A stretch of 64,000 nt of DNA from the NCBI GenBank assembly GCA_905178155.1, contig CAJINV010000021.1, forward strand, positions 287,760 to 351,759, given 5' to 3'. Both the position numbers and the translations under genes were made by a program. Origin of the DNA: Amoebophrya sp. A120 (Eukaryota > Sar > Dinophyceae > Syndiniales > Amoebophryaceae). Positions 37,801 to 48,354 of the stretch are shown piece after piece. How positions within the stretch are numbered: position 1 is the stretch's first letter; each line of letters opens with the position of its first letter. The notes under the pieces were generated by a model that saw only the letters and a program-made list of their open reading frames with translations, was not told where the DNA came from and made no database searches.

Positions 37801-40800
37801 CTGCCGTGCCCACTGCATCACACAGGTAGATGCCCAGAAATGAGATTTTTTGGGGTGCTCTGGTTGCCGCCCAGTCGTTGATGATGAAATCTGCCCACCA
37901 TCTCGCGGCCACCATCGTCACCGGGGTCTGACCTGAGAAATTACGGGAAATAGGATGGCACGCGGACTATAAAAGTGACCAAAAAGTGTCGTAGTCGTTG
38001 TTATCGGTTTCGGCCAGGGCCTCGGAAATCTGGCCAATTTGACCAGCAAAAGTGGCCATTTTTCCGAAGCCTCCGGGCAAACCGATAACAAGCACCCTTT
38101 TTGGTCACTTTTATAGTCCGCGTGCCCTCGTGCTACGTGTCTGTTATCGGTTTCGGCTTGACCACCCCACCGTGATAAAAATCTGTTATCGGTTGCGCTT
38201 TTGGCATCGCGCCAAATCCAACTTTCGCAAAGTAGACCCATAAACTTGAGCTAGCCACGACCTGAGTCGGACTATAAAAGTGGCCAAAAATGGTGCTTGT
38301 TATCGGTTTGGCCTTCTGAACCGATAGCAGACACCTAAGCACGGTGGCACGCGGACTATAAAAGTGCCCAAAAATGGTGCTTGTTATCGGTTCTGCCGGA
38401 GGTCCGGCAAAACGAGGGCACTTTCCCCCCCCAGAAAGGAGGTCCGGAGGGCCTCCGGACAACAAGCATCCCCCTTGCCCAAAAAAAAACCCAAAGAAAC
38501 TAGGAAACAGGGACGCCCACAGCTCTCCAAGCACTCCAAAAAGGAGTCCTTGTCAGCGCGCCGCTTCGCCAGCTTGGCGAGCGGATCGCCCTCGTCGATC
38601 TGCTTCTTCTTTGCCATGTCGATCAGCTCGTTCTTACACCCAAACCACCCCCCCTCGCACTGACAGCAGACGCGTCGCCGCCTATCAGCTTCCGGACATG
38701 CTTTGCAAGCACTCGCAGCCACACTGTTTTGTTGGCGCAGTTGGCAAGACAATATCCAGATCGGACGCGGAGTCTGGCCTGGGGTGACTGCGCGACACCG
38801 AACCGGAACACCACCGCCTCGAGATCCGCCGCGTCAAGTCTGCCGTCTGCTGCCCCAGAAGGATGACCAAATGCACACAACGAAATCAAAATAATCATGA
38901 CCGAAGATAGCTACCTCACTATCTAATTTTGAAAAAATTCTCGCTTTCGTTTCAAATTCTTAATTCGATAACGATAACAGATTTTTGCTCGATAAACCAG
39001 CCCCCGCACGCTAAAACCTACGCCTTCGTCAACTTCATCAACGAGGACGTCGCCCGCATCTTTTCAAATTTTGATAAGTGGCTGCCCACTTTCCAAATTT
39101 TGAAAAGATGCTGAAGGAAACATCTTTTCAAAATTCGACAACCCGAACAGCGCAAATATCAAATTTTGAAAAGATGCTCTTTCTGCATCTTTTCAAATTT
39201 TGATTGATAGGTGGCTGCTCACTCTCCAAATTTTGAAAAGATGCTGAAGGAGACATCTTTTCAAAATTTGACAACCTCAACAACGCAAGCACTTGCTTTG
39301 TTGAGGTTGTCAAATTTTGAAAAGATGTTTCCTTCAGCATCTTTTCAAAATTTGACAACCTTTTTGACAACCCCTTTGATGAGGTCTCCCAAGAGGCTAT
39401 TAACTTAACCTAATCCGCATGGTATGGTGGATTTTGATGAACCTGTTTGGGAACCTCTTTGGTGCGCCTAGACAGAGAATTGTTGACGAAAGTCCAAGGC
39501 TTTGGCTTGCGCTCCAGCTGGCGGGTCGCCAGATGGTAAGCAAAGCCGTGCCTCTGGCGACATTTGTTTGCTTGCCTCTTTTGTGGCTCCGAAGATTGCG
39601 AAGATGCCCCCTCAGCAAGTTTGCGAATTTTGAAAGCCACGCAGAAGAGTAGGCTGCTCACCCTTTCCGCGGCTGTCGAAATTTGAAAAGATGCGCTGGT
39701 AGTATCTTTTCAAATTTTGGAAGCCACAGAAGACTGAGCTGACCTCCCTTTGCGTGGTTTCTCAAATTTGAAAAGATGGTCCTTCTGCATCTTTTCAAAT
39801 CCTGAAAACCACAGCACAGCCAGCTGCTCTCCTCGTCTGCGGCATGTAAAATTTGAAAAGATGCTCCTTCAGCATCTTTTCGAATCTTGGCAACCTCAGG
39901 ACAGAAAACGGATCGGCTCTTCTGCGGCTTCGAAGATTGAAAAGATGCTCCTTTAGCATCTTTGCAAATTTTGAAAACCACAGACGCGTAAGCCGACCCC
40001 GTCTTCTGCGGCTTCAAAAATTGAAAAGATGCTCCTTCAGCATCTTTTCAAAGTTTGAAAAGCACAGAAGAGCAGGCGACCCTCCTGTTTTGCGCCTTTT
40101 GAAATTCGAAAAGATGTTCCTTCAGCATCTTTTCAAATCCTGGAAACCACAGAAGAGTAAACTGCTCGGGTCTCTTGTGGCTTCGTTATGGAAAAGATGC
40201 TCCTTCAGCATCTTTTCAAATTTTGCAGGCCAAAGGCCACGCGCTTCAGATTTGAAAAAATGCTGAAAGGGCATCTTTTCAAATCTCAAGAACCACAGGA
40301 GAGCACAGCAACTTTTTCGCCTGTTGGTTTTCAGATTTGAAAAGATGCGCCCCGAGGTATATTTCCCCGCTTCAGCCGTGTCCACATTTGAAAAGGTTGC
40401 GCCATGAAGCACGAGCCACCTCGTCAGGGGTTGCTCGCTCCTCAGGTCTCCCAGATCTCTCGACCCCTTTGGCTTCTCGGACAGCTGTGGTCTGTGCGCG
40501 CCTCCCTATTCTACCTAGACCTCCCATTCCAGTTGGCTTTTCCGGGTTTCCCAGCCTACGCCGCCTGTCCTCATTTTACTGGGCGCGCGCCAAGTCCTGA
40601 ACCGCTAGGGGTTTGGGAAGCTGCGCAGAAGATGCGGCGGGCGTTGTTTCCGAATCAGGCCCAAGCCAGGCCGGGGCAGATAAGAGGGGAGGCGCAGCCT
40701 TTCGCTCGGCTGCGCTTTGTCGAGGGTAAATTGGCCGGGGGCATTTTCCGCGTTTGTCGCTATTGCCGGGTGCCTTTCCTTACCTGCGCAAGCAGAGGCG

Positions 40801-41356
40801 CGCTCAGGGCCCATGGCCTCATATGATTGGGAGGCTCGTTTGGGTGGCTTTTCTCTTTGGGGTGTTTGGCTTGCGTTTCTGCCCCGGGCCTCGGGGCAGA
40901 AATAGGGCAGCCCGGCTTGACGCGTTTGCAAAGGCGGACGCGCAGCCGCCATCGAAGAGGCGCTACCCGATAATCGGCGAGGGCGCCGAGCAATCAACTG
41001 GCCAAAATTTGAAAAGATGGGCGAAAAGGTGGAAATTTTAGGGCCTTCATAAAACCTACGCCTTCGTCAACTTCATCAACGAGGACGTCGCCCGCTCGTT
41101 TTTGCTGCGCGCCGCCAAGGGCGAGCTGGCGGCGAAAACCTTCCGCCGGGTGAAAATTGCGGCCAAGCAGGGGTTCGCGCGACAGCTGCAGAACTGGGTG
41201 AATCTAGATACAGAAAAGGATACGGGAAAATTGAAAACCTACGAGGACGACCAAGGGAAGGTCAGGACACGGACCACGGGCAGACAAGTGGCCGGTTCGC
41301 AGAGTATAAGTTGTGTAGTTGTTGTGTTGTTGACCACTGAATTTCTTAATGATTGA
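34808..41356 (+). CDS. Mei2-like RNA-binding protein with RRM split by several insertions
   Basis: Exons are 34808-36088, 36353-36722, 36979-37019, 37333-37467 and 41087-41356, about 698 aa. Only the first intron is GT-AG. The N-terminal 430 residues are disordered and Gln/Met/Ser-rich. The joined region at about 525-660 resembles the C-terminal RRM of Mei2 proteins: TSLMLDLIP, then GYYGLYDF, then KTYAFVNFINEDVARSF. Mei2-type proteins bind RNA, often in meiosis or development; dinoflagellates have many copies. The first RRM strand deviates (LDLIP rather than RNIP), and a 30-residue basic insert precedes AFVNF. The 41-nt third exon is unusually short. The 3' end is uncertain: the frame stops at 41356 after a Val-rich run, and a donor there could splice to the exon at 41752. 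Confidence 0.75.
35395..35469 (+). repeat. 39-bp coding tandem repeat (two copies)
   Basis: A 39-bp unit encoding about QMQMASNMRQPQH is repeated in phase with the reading frame, the second copy starting at 35434. Likely recent slippage in the low-complexity N-terminal part of the Mei2-like gene. Confidence 0.85.
36723..36973 (+). mobile_element. Introner element A2 (251 bp)
   Basis: Starts TATGCATTGCAAATATGTCT and shares GTCTGGGTCTGGAA with A1 and A3; the right end is its inverse. The perfect 5-bp duplication is GATGT. Excision joins DHM to MYDLDDLG within the RRM. Confidence 0.9.
37020..37327 (+). mobile_element. Introner element with long inverted repeats (308 bp)
   Basis: Begins TATGGATCTGTCAGGATTGA and ends with a near-perfect inverse, about 50 bp of matched arms that include ATGATTTGTCATGCATAA. 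The perfect duplication is ACTTC. Excision joins GLYDF to LHVKEQ, directly after the conserved YDF of the RRM. Confidence 0.92.
37470..38994 (+). mobile_element. Large insertion H (1,525 bp) with terminal inverted repeats
   Basis: The ends are TATCGAACAAAAATCTGTTA and the inverse of TATCGAGCAAAAATCTGTTA. The immediate flanks (GACCA and AACCA) give a possible 5-bp duplication with one mismatch. A 54-bp host segment is directly repeated on both sides (37414-37467 and 38995-39048). The interior holds GC-rich stretches, short repeats, and a fragment resembling family C (37735-37830). Confidence 0.8.
37957..38370 (+). repeat. Dispersed short repeats inside insertion H
   Basis: CGGACTATAAAAGTG followed by a CCAAAAA-like run occurs at about 37961, 38268 and 38351, and inverted at 38103-38126. 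Each copy lies near TGTTATCGGTT. Probably pieces of nested element arms. Confidence 0.75.
39058..41050 (+). mobile_element. Large insertion J (1,993 bp) with hairpin array
   Basis: Near both ends is CGCCC(GC)ATCTTTTCAAATTTTG in opposite orientation. It is bounded by 45-bp direct copies of the RRM exon. The left two thirds is an array of hairpins (39068-40350), followed by GC-rich sequence without recognisable coding content. The ORFs around 40337-41041 look like GC-driven noise. Confidence 0.75.
39068..40350 (+). repeat. Array of about twelve AAAAGATG...CATCTTTT hairpins
   Basis: Imperfect palindromes with arms like AAATTTGAAAAGATGCT and a short loop (often CCTTC) recur at about 39101, 39163, 39228, 39311, 39680, 39760, 39848, 39936, 40015, 40102, 40186 and 40249. 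From 39680 the spacing is about 65-90 bp. Spacers themselves contain CCACAGAAGAG-like and CTTCTGCGGCTTC-like halves, so each unit may form two stems. Confidence 0.85.
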
Positions 41357-41751
41357 AGATAAAGTTATGCTCTTGAAGATATTTTTGTCTACGAGTACGA
41401 CCTCCATCGATCTCCAACTCCAAGTTCAAGAAGTGTCTGTTCTTTCCACTGCAACTTTGTGATATTCGGCGGCGATCGTAGGTTTGTGGATCGTTAACAT
41501 CTACGAAATGAAGATTTTTGAAAGGATAAGGAGTGGCAGAAGATCGCATCATCTTCACCGGCAAAGCACGAAGATTCTCGTCGCGCTACTCTAACTCTTC
41601 ACCTTTACAACCTGCAAGTAGTCCTCTATTGCATGCGTATTTGTAAAATGAAAAAAACTATACAGTTCTTGGAATTTCCCGCACGGCGCGCATCCACAAT
41701 AGCCACTTCGTACCCTTGATTTTCAAGCGGTCTCCACAGAGCGAGCCGGCA
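41357..41751. other. Intergenic or intron between the RRM gene and the next exon
   Basis: AT-rich, non-coding. A phase-0 donor (TGT|GTAGTT) at the end of the Mei2-like frame and acceptors at 41727 and 41739 would allow one continuous gene. Equally, an ATG at 41752 would start a new one. Confidence 0.35.
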
Positions 41752-44700
41752 ATGGCCTCGCAGGTGTCGTCGAGGATGCCTTCTAGTACGGACGCCGGAA
41801 TATTAAATCAAGGTGAACATCAAGGTCCTGCTCTGCGCATGCGCACCCCCTACGTGAGCCACGCGTTCCGATTGACCCCTGATTTTCCGAAAAACTTGCT
41901 GGCAGTGGCGCTGGACGTGGAAGGGCCGTACTTGCGCGAGCACGACGTGCGAAAGAACCGCGTCCCGGTTTATCGTGCGGAAAAATCCCCCCTCCCCATA
42001 TTGAGAAGGTATATTTTCGAAAATTTGCGTTGCTGATTTGAGGTCGCAAATCACACTTGTCTTGCAAGAAGAGAAGGGCAGAAGCTGCCGCCCCATTATG
42101 GAAGCGGCTTGCCATGCTGTTGGGCCTAAAGGGCAGCCGTTTGCCATGCTGAACAACTAGACCCATACGCCCCACCTAGCCTGGGGCTCTGGCCGCAGTG
42201 TCTCTCTGGAATACAAAGCTGATTTGTGTACACAAGTCCAGCATCAGAAATTCCTTTTTGATATGGGGAGGGGGGATCTTTCCTCACAATACGGTTCCGG
42301 ACGGGTACAGTTCGCGGGCGTGGCGCAGCCTCGGCTGGATCGTAGAGCAGTGGTATTACAATGAAAAATGCCCCCACCCCCAAACTTGAAAGCATTTGTA
42401 TTGCAAACCTTTCCAAATGAAACATTCGCCCTCTTGCATGTATCAGTACACAGATTTCCGATCGTGAATAGCAAAAATTTGTATTGCAAAAGATCCCAGC
42501 AAGAGCGGTGCTTGTCATGTAAGCGATGCGAAACACGACTACAATCTGCATCAGAAAGATTCATACTCCTTTCATGCATGACAAAAAGTTTTCATTTGGA
42601 AACTTCGCATCACAAATTTTTGCAACTTTGGGGTGGGGGGCACTTTTCACTGTAATAAGTGGCGCCGCGGGTGGGTGTACGCGGACGAGCGGCAGAGGTC
42701 GTTGTGCGCTGAGTACCGACTGAGCCCCTTCGCCTATCTTGCGTGGAAACGCCTCCGGGCCACGCGAGGGATGTACCACGTGCCGTTTCTGCCACTGTTG
42801 CCGGATGTTCTGCCGCAGCCTCACGGCACGACTGGTGAAGAAGATGAACAACGTCAGGGTCGTGATGCTTTCTCGTCGAGTGCTGTGCACTTTGTCAGCA
42901 AGGGCGTGCGATTTACAGAGGAAACCGCAACGGCCTTGTTAACCGCCCTCGTGAAGCCAGAGAACCTCGCAAAAGTCCGATTTCCCTTCCCGAAGCAGGC
43001 CAACAGAAACCTGTGGCAGAGGATTCAAGCCGGAGAAGACGGGAAGAGCGCACTTTCAGGTACGGAGTGTATTAGGATCTACAACAGTACTTGCTATGTA
43101 TAAAGTAGAATGATAAATTGGATTTTTACTCTCGGTTGTTGATAAGGTTGAGATGCAGGTCATTTTTCATCCTGTAATAGTGAATGACGGCATCCAATAC
43201 AAATTCTAATTCTCATCTTCTTCTTCCTTCAAGTTGTACATAGATGATCATGATGTGTTTCTCTACTTAGCGTTAGCAATCTTTCAAGCCGTGCAACCTT
43301 TTCCTTCAGGTGTTAATTGTACTCCTGAAGACCACGAGCAACAAGATGCAAATGCGGCTAGACCAAGAAGTAGACCATTGGAGCAGCAGCCGCAGCCTGA
43401 ATTCAAGCCGTTTGAACCGAGCGAGACATACAAGAAGTTTTTGGCGCAACACGGGCATCATGATGCAGCAACCGGCTACGCACCTGTCCTGGATGCTATG
43501 ATGAAGGACACAGTCTTTTTGGAGTCAATGAATCGCACCGTTGGGGCGGAAGCATCCTGGTTTCGAGAATTCTGCAGCCAACAAGGGCAAGAACCAGCTG
43601 CGTCTTCTGAAAGAACAAGAAAAAGTGGCACAACATCCAGAAATTCGGCCGGACGATCTTCTGGGTCTGGCGCAGCACCACGTATGCCTGCTGCATCCGC
43701 CAGCTCCGCCTCGGCCGCGGCCGCACCACAATCGAAAAAAGCCCCTAGAAATTATGCCACCGCTGCATCAGCACATGGTGCGTGTGGACCAGACGCGAAG
43801 GAAAAGAACGAAAATACGCGCCACAAAAGTAGCGGGACGGGCAAGGACGCGGCCACTGCGAGCAGTAGTAGAACTGCGGGTGTTGAAAATAAAAGTCGTA
43901 AGCCGATGTTGAACAGGAACCTGGAACACAAGAACAGTGCTGCTGTTGATCGTCAGCAGGACGGGAAGCAGGGACGATCACAACCCTCCACTGAAGATGT
44001 GCCGACGTACGTTGAAGGCTGGGACCACGTGGCCGCCCCTTTTCCCTCCGATGGAAAGGTGCATAATTTGCCACGGCGCGGCAGCTCCGACTCCATGGCG
44101 AGCACCAACACCGGCGGACTAGCGTCGATTGTCACTACGCCCGTACTCGGGCCAGCTGCTCCAGGTACGTGGTAGAGTTATTTTAATTTCAATTGGAAAT
44201 GGAAAGTACAATTAAGTACAACTAGCACTAGTACTAGTAGCTTCAATGACTTGTTTTCCCCATCGATCGTCCCCGTTGTTCATTATATGCATTTGGTTTA
44301 TTCCGTTTCCGTCGAAATAGAGTTGCTTCGTGTCTGTCCTCTAATCCCCAATAAGTGTTGTAGTTGAGTTGTTGAGGGCGTGCACTAATTAATACCTTAA
44401 AAAATTTTTTTCTTTTCAGGGAGCGGAAGAAGGGATCTGGATCATGCGACAGGGAACACGAGCACGAGCGACTCGTCTAGTGATACAGAAACTGCTTCTG
44501 AACAAGTAGATGGCCAGTTGGAGCACATCGAAATCCCGCAGCAGCACGAGTTGTACGTCGACCAACGGCTCAACAGCCAAGGTCGAGGTGAACGTGAACA
44601 ACGAACCGGCACCGCAACTAGCGAAGTTGCTTCCGGTAGAGGGTCCGAGCGACCAACAGCCGCCGATGTGCTGCCGTGTCTTGGACGACAACCACTCGCC

Positions 44701-45003
44701 CAACGGAGTTTTACCTACCCCTGTGGTGGAGCAAGTTCCGCACCTGCTGCAGAAGGTCAACGTGGAGAGGGATCCCCGAGGATGAGGACGACGAGCAACG
44801 ATGAAGAACTGAAGCAGCGGGACGACAAAGAACCGCAACACGAACACCAGGAGGAGCATAGTGGGATCATGAGCCCACAGGCGTTCGTGAGAAACACTTT
44901 CCTAACCGTTGGAAATCCACACGCAGCAACACCGCTGGCCGCAACAAGTGCGAGAAGGGGCGCGGGAAACCGCTCGGCCACGGTACCACCGCACGGACCA
45001 TAA
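41752..45003 (+). CDS. Unknown protein, 703 aa, disordered C-terminal half
   Basis: Exons are 41752-41970, 42297-42353, 42663-43059, 43310-44164 and 44420-45003, summing to 2,112 nt. The first two introns are introners B2 and E; the last two are GT-AG (250 and 255 nt). Joined, the N-terminal part is ordered and basic/aromatic (SHAFRLTPDFPKNLLAVALD, GWIVEQWRRGWVYADERQ, LAWKRLRATRGMYHVPFLP). After about residue 230 it is Ser/Ala/Gln/Glu-rich with few hydrophobic stretches. I do not recognise the ordered part. The exon of 57 nt between two elements is notably short. It may be the 3' part of the Mei2-like gene, in which case the product would be an RRM protein of about 1,400 aa. Confidence 0.65.
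41971..42291 (+). mobile_element. Introner element B2 (321 bp)
   Basis: AAAAATCCCCCCTCCCCATA lies near the left end, with its inverse (one change) at the right. The outer ends are TATCG...CAATA. The perfect duplication is CGGTT. Excision joins NRVPV to PDGYSS in frame. Its left arm matches the right arm of B1 in inverse orientation. Confidence 0.92.
42354..42657 (+). mobile_element. Introner element E (304 bp)
   Basis: Starts TATTACAATGAAAAATGCCC and ends with the inverse of TATTACAGTGAAAAGTGCCC. Perfect duplication AGTGG. Excision joins GWIVEQW to RRGWVYADE in frame. The interior has GTCATG and GCATGACAAA motifs shared with other families. Confidence 0.92.
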
Positions 45004-48000
45004 CGTCCTACACCTAGTACTACTTCATCGTTCGGCAGGAGTAATATGCGTCCTAGTAAAAATTAAAACTTAAACTACTACAACTTCATCGCTCGTCGGC
45101 AATATTTGGGTTTCCGCTATCGGGGTCGTGGGTCACTGCATGTGCATGCTGCAACGCCGTTGAGCTCTTCATGCTCATCGTTCACTTGTTCCTGTGTGCC
45201 CCAGCGGCTGTACCGGTACTATTAACCACGCAAGAGGAAATGGAAATGGGTTCAGGAAAACTTCTTAAGTAGAGAGGCCCGTTGGTCATAGACGTGAACT
45301 TGTACGATTCAGCGTCTCGACGTCCTATGATCATGTCATGTAACACTAAAAGTGCATCCCTCTATTGCAATCGCTTTCGCTGTATCGACATACCGAGGCG
45401 GTCGTATGCTGGGGCACTGGGGCAGCTACTGACGAATGAAAAATAAAGGAGATTTCCTCTTGCAAAAATCTATAATGAAAGATCGCTGCATTACTTTTTA
45501 GAAAGACGCCTTGGAGGGCTCAAATAGTCCTTACAAGAATCGGTACTAGTCTTGAGGTCTGCATTTTTCGCCATGGTCTCTGTATGGAGAAAGCTACTCT
45601 TCAACGATCGCCAGTACGAACTGGCAGTCCAGTTCGTTAAACACGGCGCGCGGAGGACGAGAAATAAGCACTTACATCCAAATTCTGAAGAATCTTGAGG
45701 GGGGCGACCGCGACCGACACACACGATATGGCCGGTTGGCTTGTTGTGACACCCGTCGGCTCGTCGTCTTCCATTTGCTTTTATTTTGGCAAAACTCATA
45801 CTGGTGATCGTCTATGACCATATGCGAGGCCGCAAGACTTGCCGATGCACCAGCTTTCCGTTTTTCTTTCCTGCGTTGCTAGAATCAAAGCGATTACAAT
45901 GGCACAGGATTTTCTACTAGGAGAGTAGAACATGAACAGACTCGCTGACTAAGTTATTGTATCGCCCAATTGACATTAAATGGCCCACGTTTTTTTTTAT
46001 GCCAACAACATCTCATATACTATTTTTTCAAAACGGAAACAAGAACAACAGACACCGTCGTGGCTAGCAGATAGCGCCGTGGTTTTCCATTTTTAGATGG
46101 CTAGCAGCTGCTAGTATTAATTTGTTGTTTTGAGCTGATCAGGTCTTGACAAAAAGTGCAAATATGAACCAAAAACGAAGATACGGCTATGAAGAGCGAT
46201 CGACTAAAGTTTTTTGTTTTGACTCACCGCAAGACTCTTTCTGCGACCCGCTATTTCTATTTGATAGTGGAGCACGCAGCTATGTCTTGCAAGCCGCTGC
46301 GTGGGTTTCGCTTCTGCCACCCTTCATCGCCATTTAAGGTGGAGGGGGTCAGACAGGTTTATATTCTATTTCGGAAACATTTACCTTTTCCGGGAATACA
46401 GGCTACGAGTGCGACGTACGACTCGTTCTACAGAAAAAAAAAACCAAATCTTGTCGGCGTTTTGAGAACATAGCTGGTGACATTACTTACTACAAGAAGG
46501 ATTCCTCCTCCTCTCGCACGCATGAGTTTACTTTTTAAGTATCGTATTCTTCTACTTACGTAGCCTCCAGATGAACCTTCGAAAACATTTTTTCCGAAAT
46601 ATTGCAAGCTGCATGGATCATGGCCAGAAAATACCCATGTATCTATTCTTCCTTCCACCTCTAAGTACCAAGATTTTTGCGAAACGCAAACGGCATTTCA
46701 TGTGTAAACAGTCACGCTGCACCGAGACCGACGGCCGGCACCCGGACCTCTTGTCGCATCATTTGCGGAAAAAAAATTGGTGTTGAAGGAGTGTTGTAGA
46801 TGGGAGCAACTGAGGAGCAGGTGGCGGTCGTCTTTGTTAGGAGGGATGAATGATTGTAACTACCTTCGACGCCAGCGCCAGGAGGGAATTGCAATCCAGA
46901 TTCCCTCGTCCGACGTTGACGCAACTGTATCTGTACCTAGGTCTTCTTCTACCTTCCACAGTCAACTGAACGAAGAACAGCAAAGACGAGTTCTTTTAGC
47001 CTACTACGAAATGGAATAAATCCAAGCCGCCGCATCTAAACATGTGAAGTAGATCGGAGCATGACAGATACATCGGAAATATGTTGTTTCACATCATGAC
47101 CGAAAGAAAAAAAAATCAAAATGGAATGAAATTCAACTCGAATTTGGAAGAAATGGAAATAAAATGCATTGAAAGATTTACTACGCAGTCTCATACAACA
47201 AGAGTTGTTTGCGAAATAAAACGAGAACAGCTCGCGCCTTCTTCGGCATGGCTGGATCATGAGCACCATGATCATTTGCTCAGGCTGCTTCGTGGTGATT
47301 CATTTATGATCCATGCCCGTCCGACGAAACAAGCTTCATCTGCATAATTATGCCCACAACGAACCATAGGTGGGTTTCCAAATATGATTTTATGATTTTT
47401 TTTTGCAGCTGTAGCACTCATGATTTCAGAACTTGAGCACAAGAAAGAAAATTTTTACCTTTCCAGCGTAGCTCCTCGGAGCATAGTTTTATAGCCCACT
47501 CCAGCTCAGCTCCTCGGAGCGTCAGTTTTAGTTTCTTTAGTTTTAGTCTGCAAAAAGTTTAAGCGTTAGTTATCTCTCTCTCAGTTCCTGCATTGAAACT
47601 TCTGACAAACGCAAAACTGTTTTAAGGCCGACGTGGTGGTTAGGATTGCCTGACTGCTGCGTTGAGCCCGGCTCGCGTGGCTGCGCCACGTGCGCCGACA
47701 CCTCTGATCTCTGATCTGCAGGATGAAGATTTTTTCTGCCTATAGTGAAAAACGCACAAGGGTGATCGATAAATACGAGAAGTGAACAAGATGTTGTCGC
47801 GGGAACTCGATCAAAGTGCGCAACTCCTTGTGTTTTTACATACATACCTAGTAAACATCATTTTCATGTTGTTTTGGTTCCCCATGTTGATGTTGTTCGT
47901 CCGTCTTCGTTATCCTCATTCCATCGCGCCATGTTCTTGTTCGTCAAGGTTGGTTCATCTTTTTTACACTCTTAGACACCGACGTAGGATGATTTTGATT

Positions 48001-48354
48001 AGTACCACTCAGCAGGGAGCGAGGGGGATTCCAAAGAAGAGAGCGAAGACGAGCAGAAGCAGTGTGGAAGAAAGATGCTGCTAGGCTTAGCGATCGATAT
48101 CAACGATATTGGAAGACCATCTGGTGAAGATCATTGTTTTTCGGGGCTTCTGGGATCTTGAGTACTCCCCCGCCCTTGTTGCTGATGAAGAAAAAAGAGT
48201 TGGCTCCACTTGAAGCATTATGCCATATGTGAATACGTAGACCGATACCGAAAGCATAAAAAACAGTCATGTAGCTTTATCGTTCTCGTCGTGAAAATTG
48301 CACCAGGCACGTTTATTTCTACACATCTTCGTGATTTGTTTGATTTTGCTGCAG
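45004..48354. other. Long intergenic region, nothing coding recognised
   Basis: 3.35 kb of mostly AT-rich sequence. Short frames on both strands (up to about 100 codons, for example 47782-48084 with a hydrophobic middle) lack support. Contains the palindrome pair at 47471-47520. A CTGCAG acceptor immediately precedes the next ATG at 48355. Confidence 0.45.
47471..47520. repeat. Pair of 12-bp palindromes
   Basis: GCTCCTCGGAGC, a perfect palindrome, occurs at 47471-47482 and 47509-47520, each preceded by (C)A/GTA or CA and followed by TAGTTTTA/CAGTTTTA-like sequence. Function unknown. Confidence 0.7.

Larger units (their letters stand above)
37414..41095 (+). repeat. Three direct copies of one RRM exon segment
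   Basis: The segment encoding KTYAFVNFINED occurs at 37432-37467, 39013-39048 and 41051-41086. Copies 1 and 2 share 54 bp (including 18 bp upstream); copies 2 and 3 share 45 bp (including GTCGCCCGC downstream). The segments between are insertions H and J. Only one copy is needed to complete the protein. Confidence 0.9.

Noticed and set aside
39068-40350. CRISPR-like spaced repeats
   Set aside because: The repeats are palindromic hairpins of varying sequence and spacing inside a eukaryotic intron-like insertion; no cas genes, and spacers are themselves repetitive.
45491-45799. 102-codon minus-strand ORF
   Set aside because: No recognisable motif and would be the only minus-strand gene.
47782-48084. 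100-codon ORF with hydrophobic middle
   Set aside because: No conserved feature, no splice or start context; plausible by chance.
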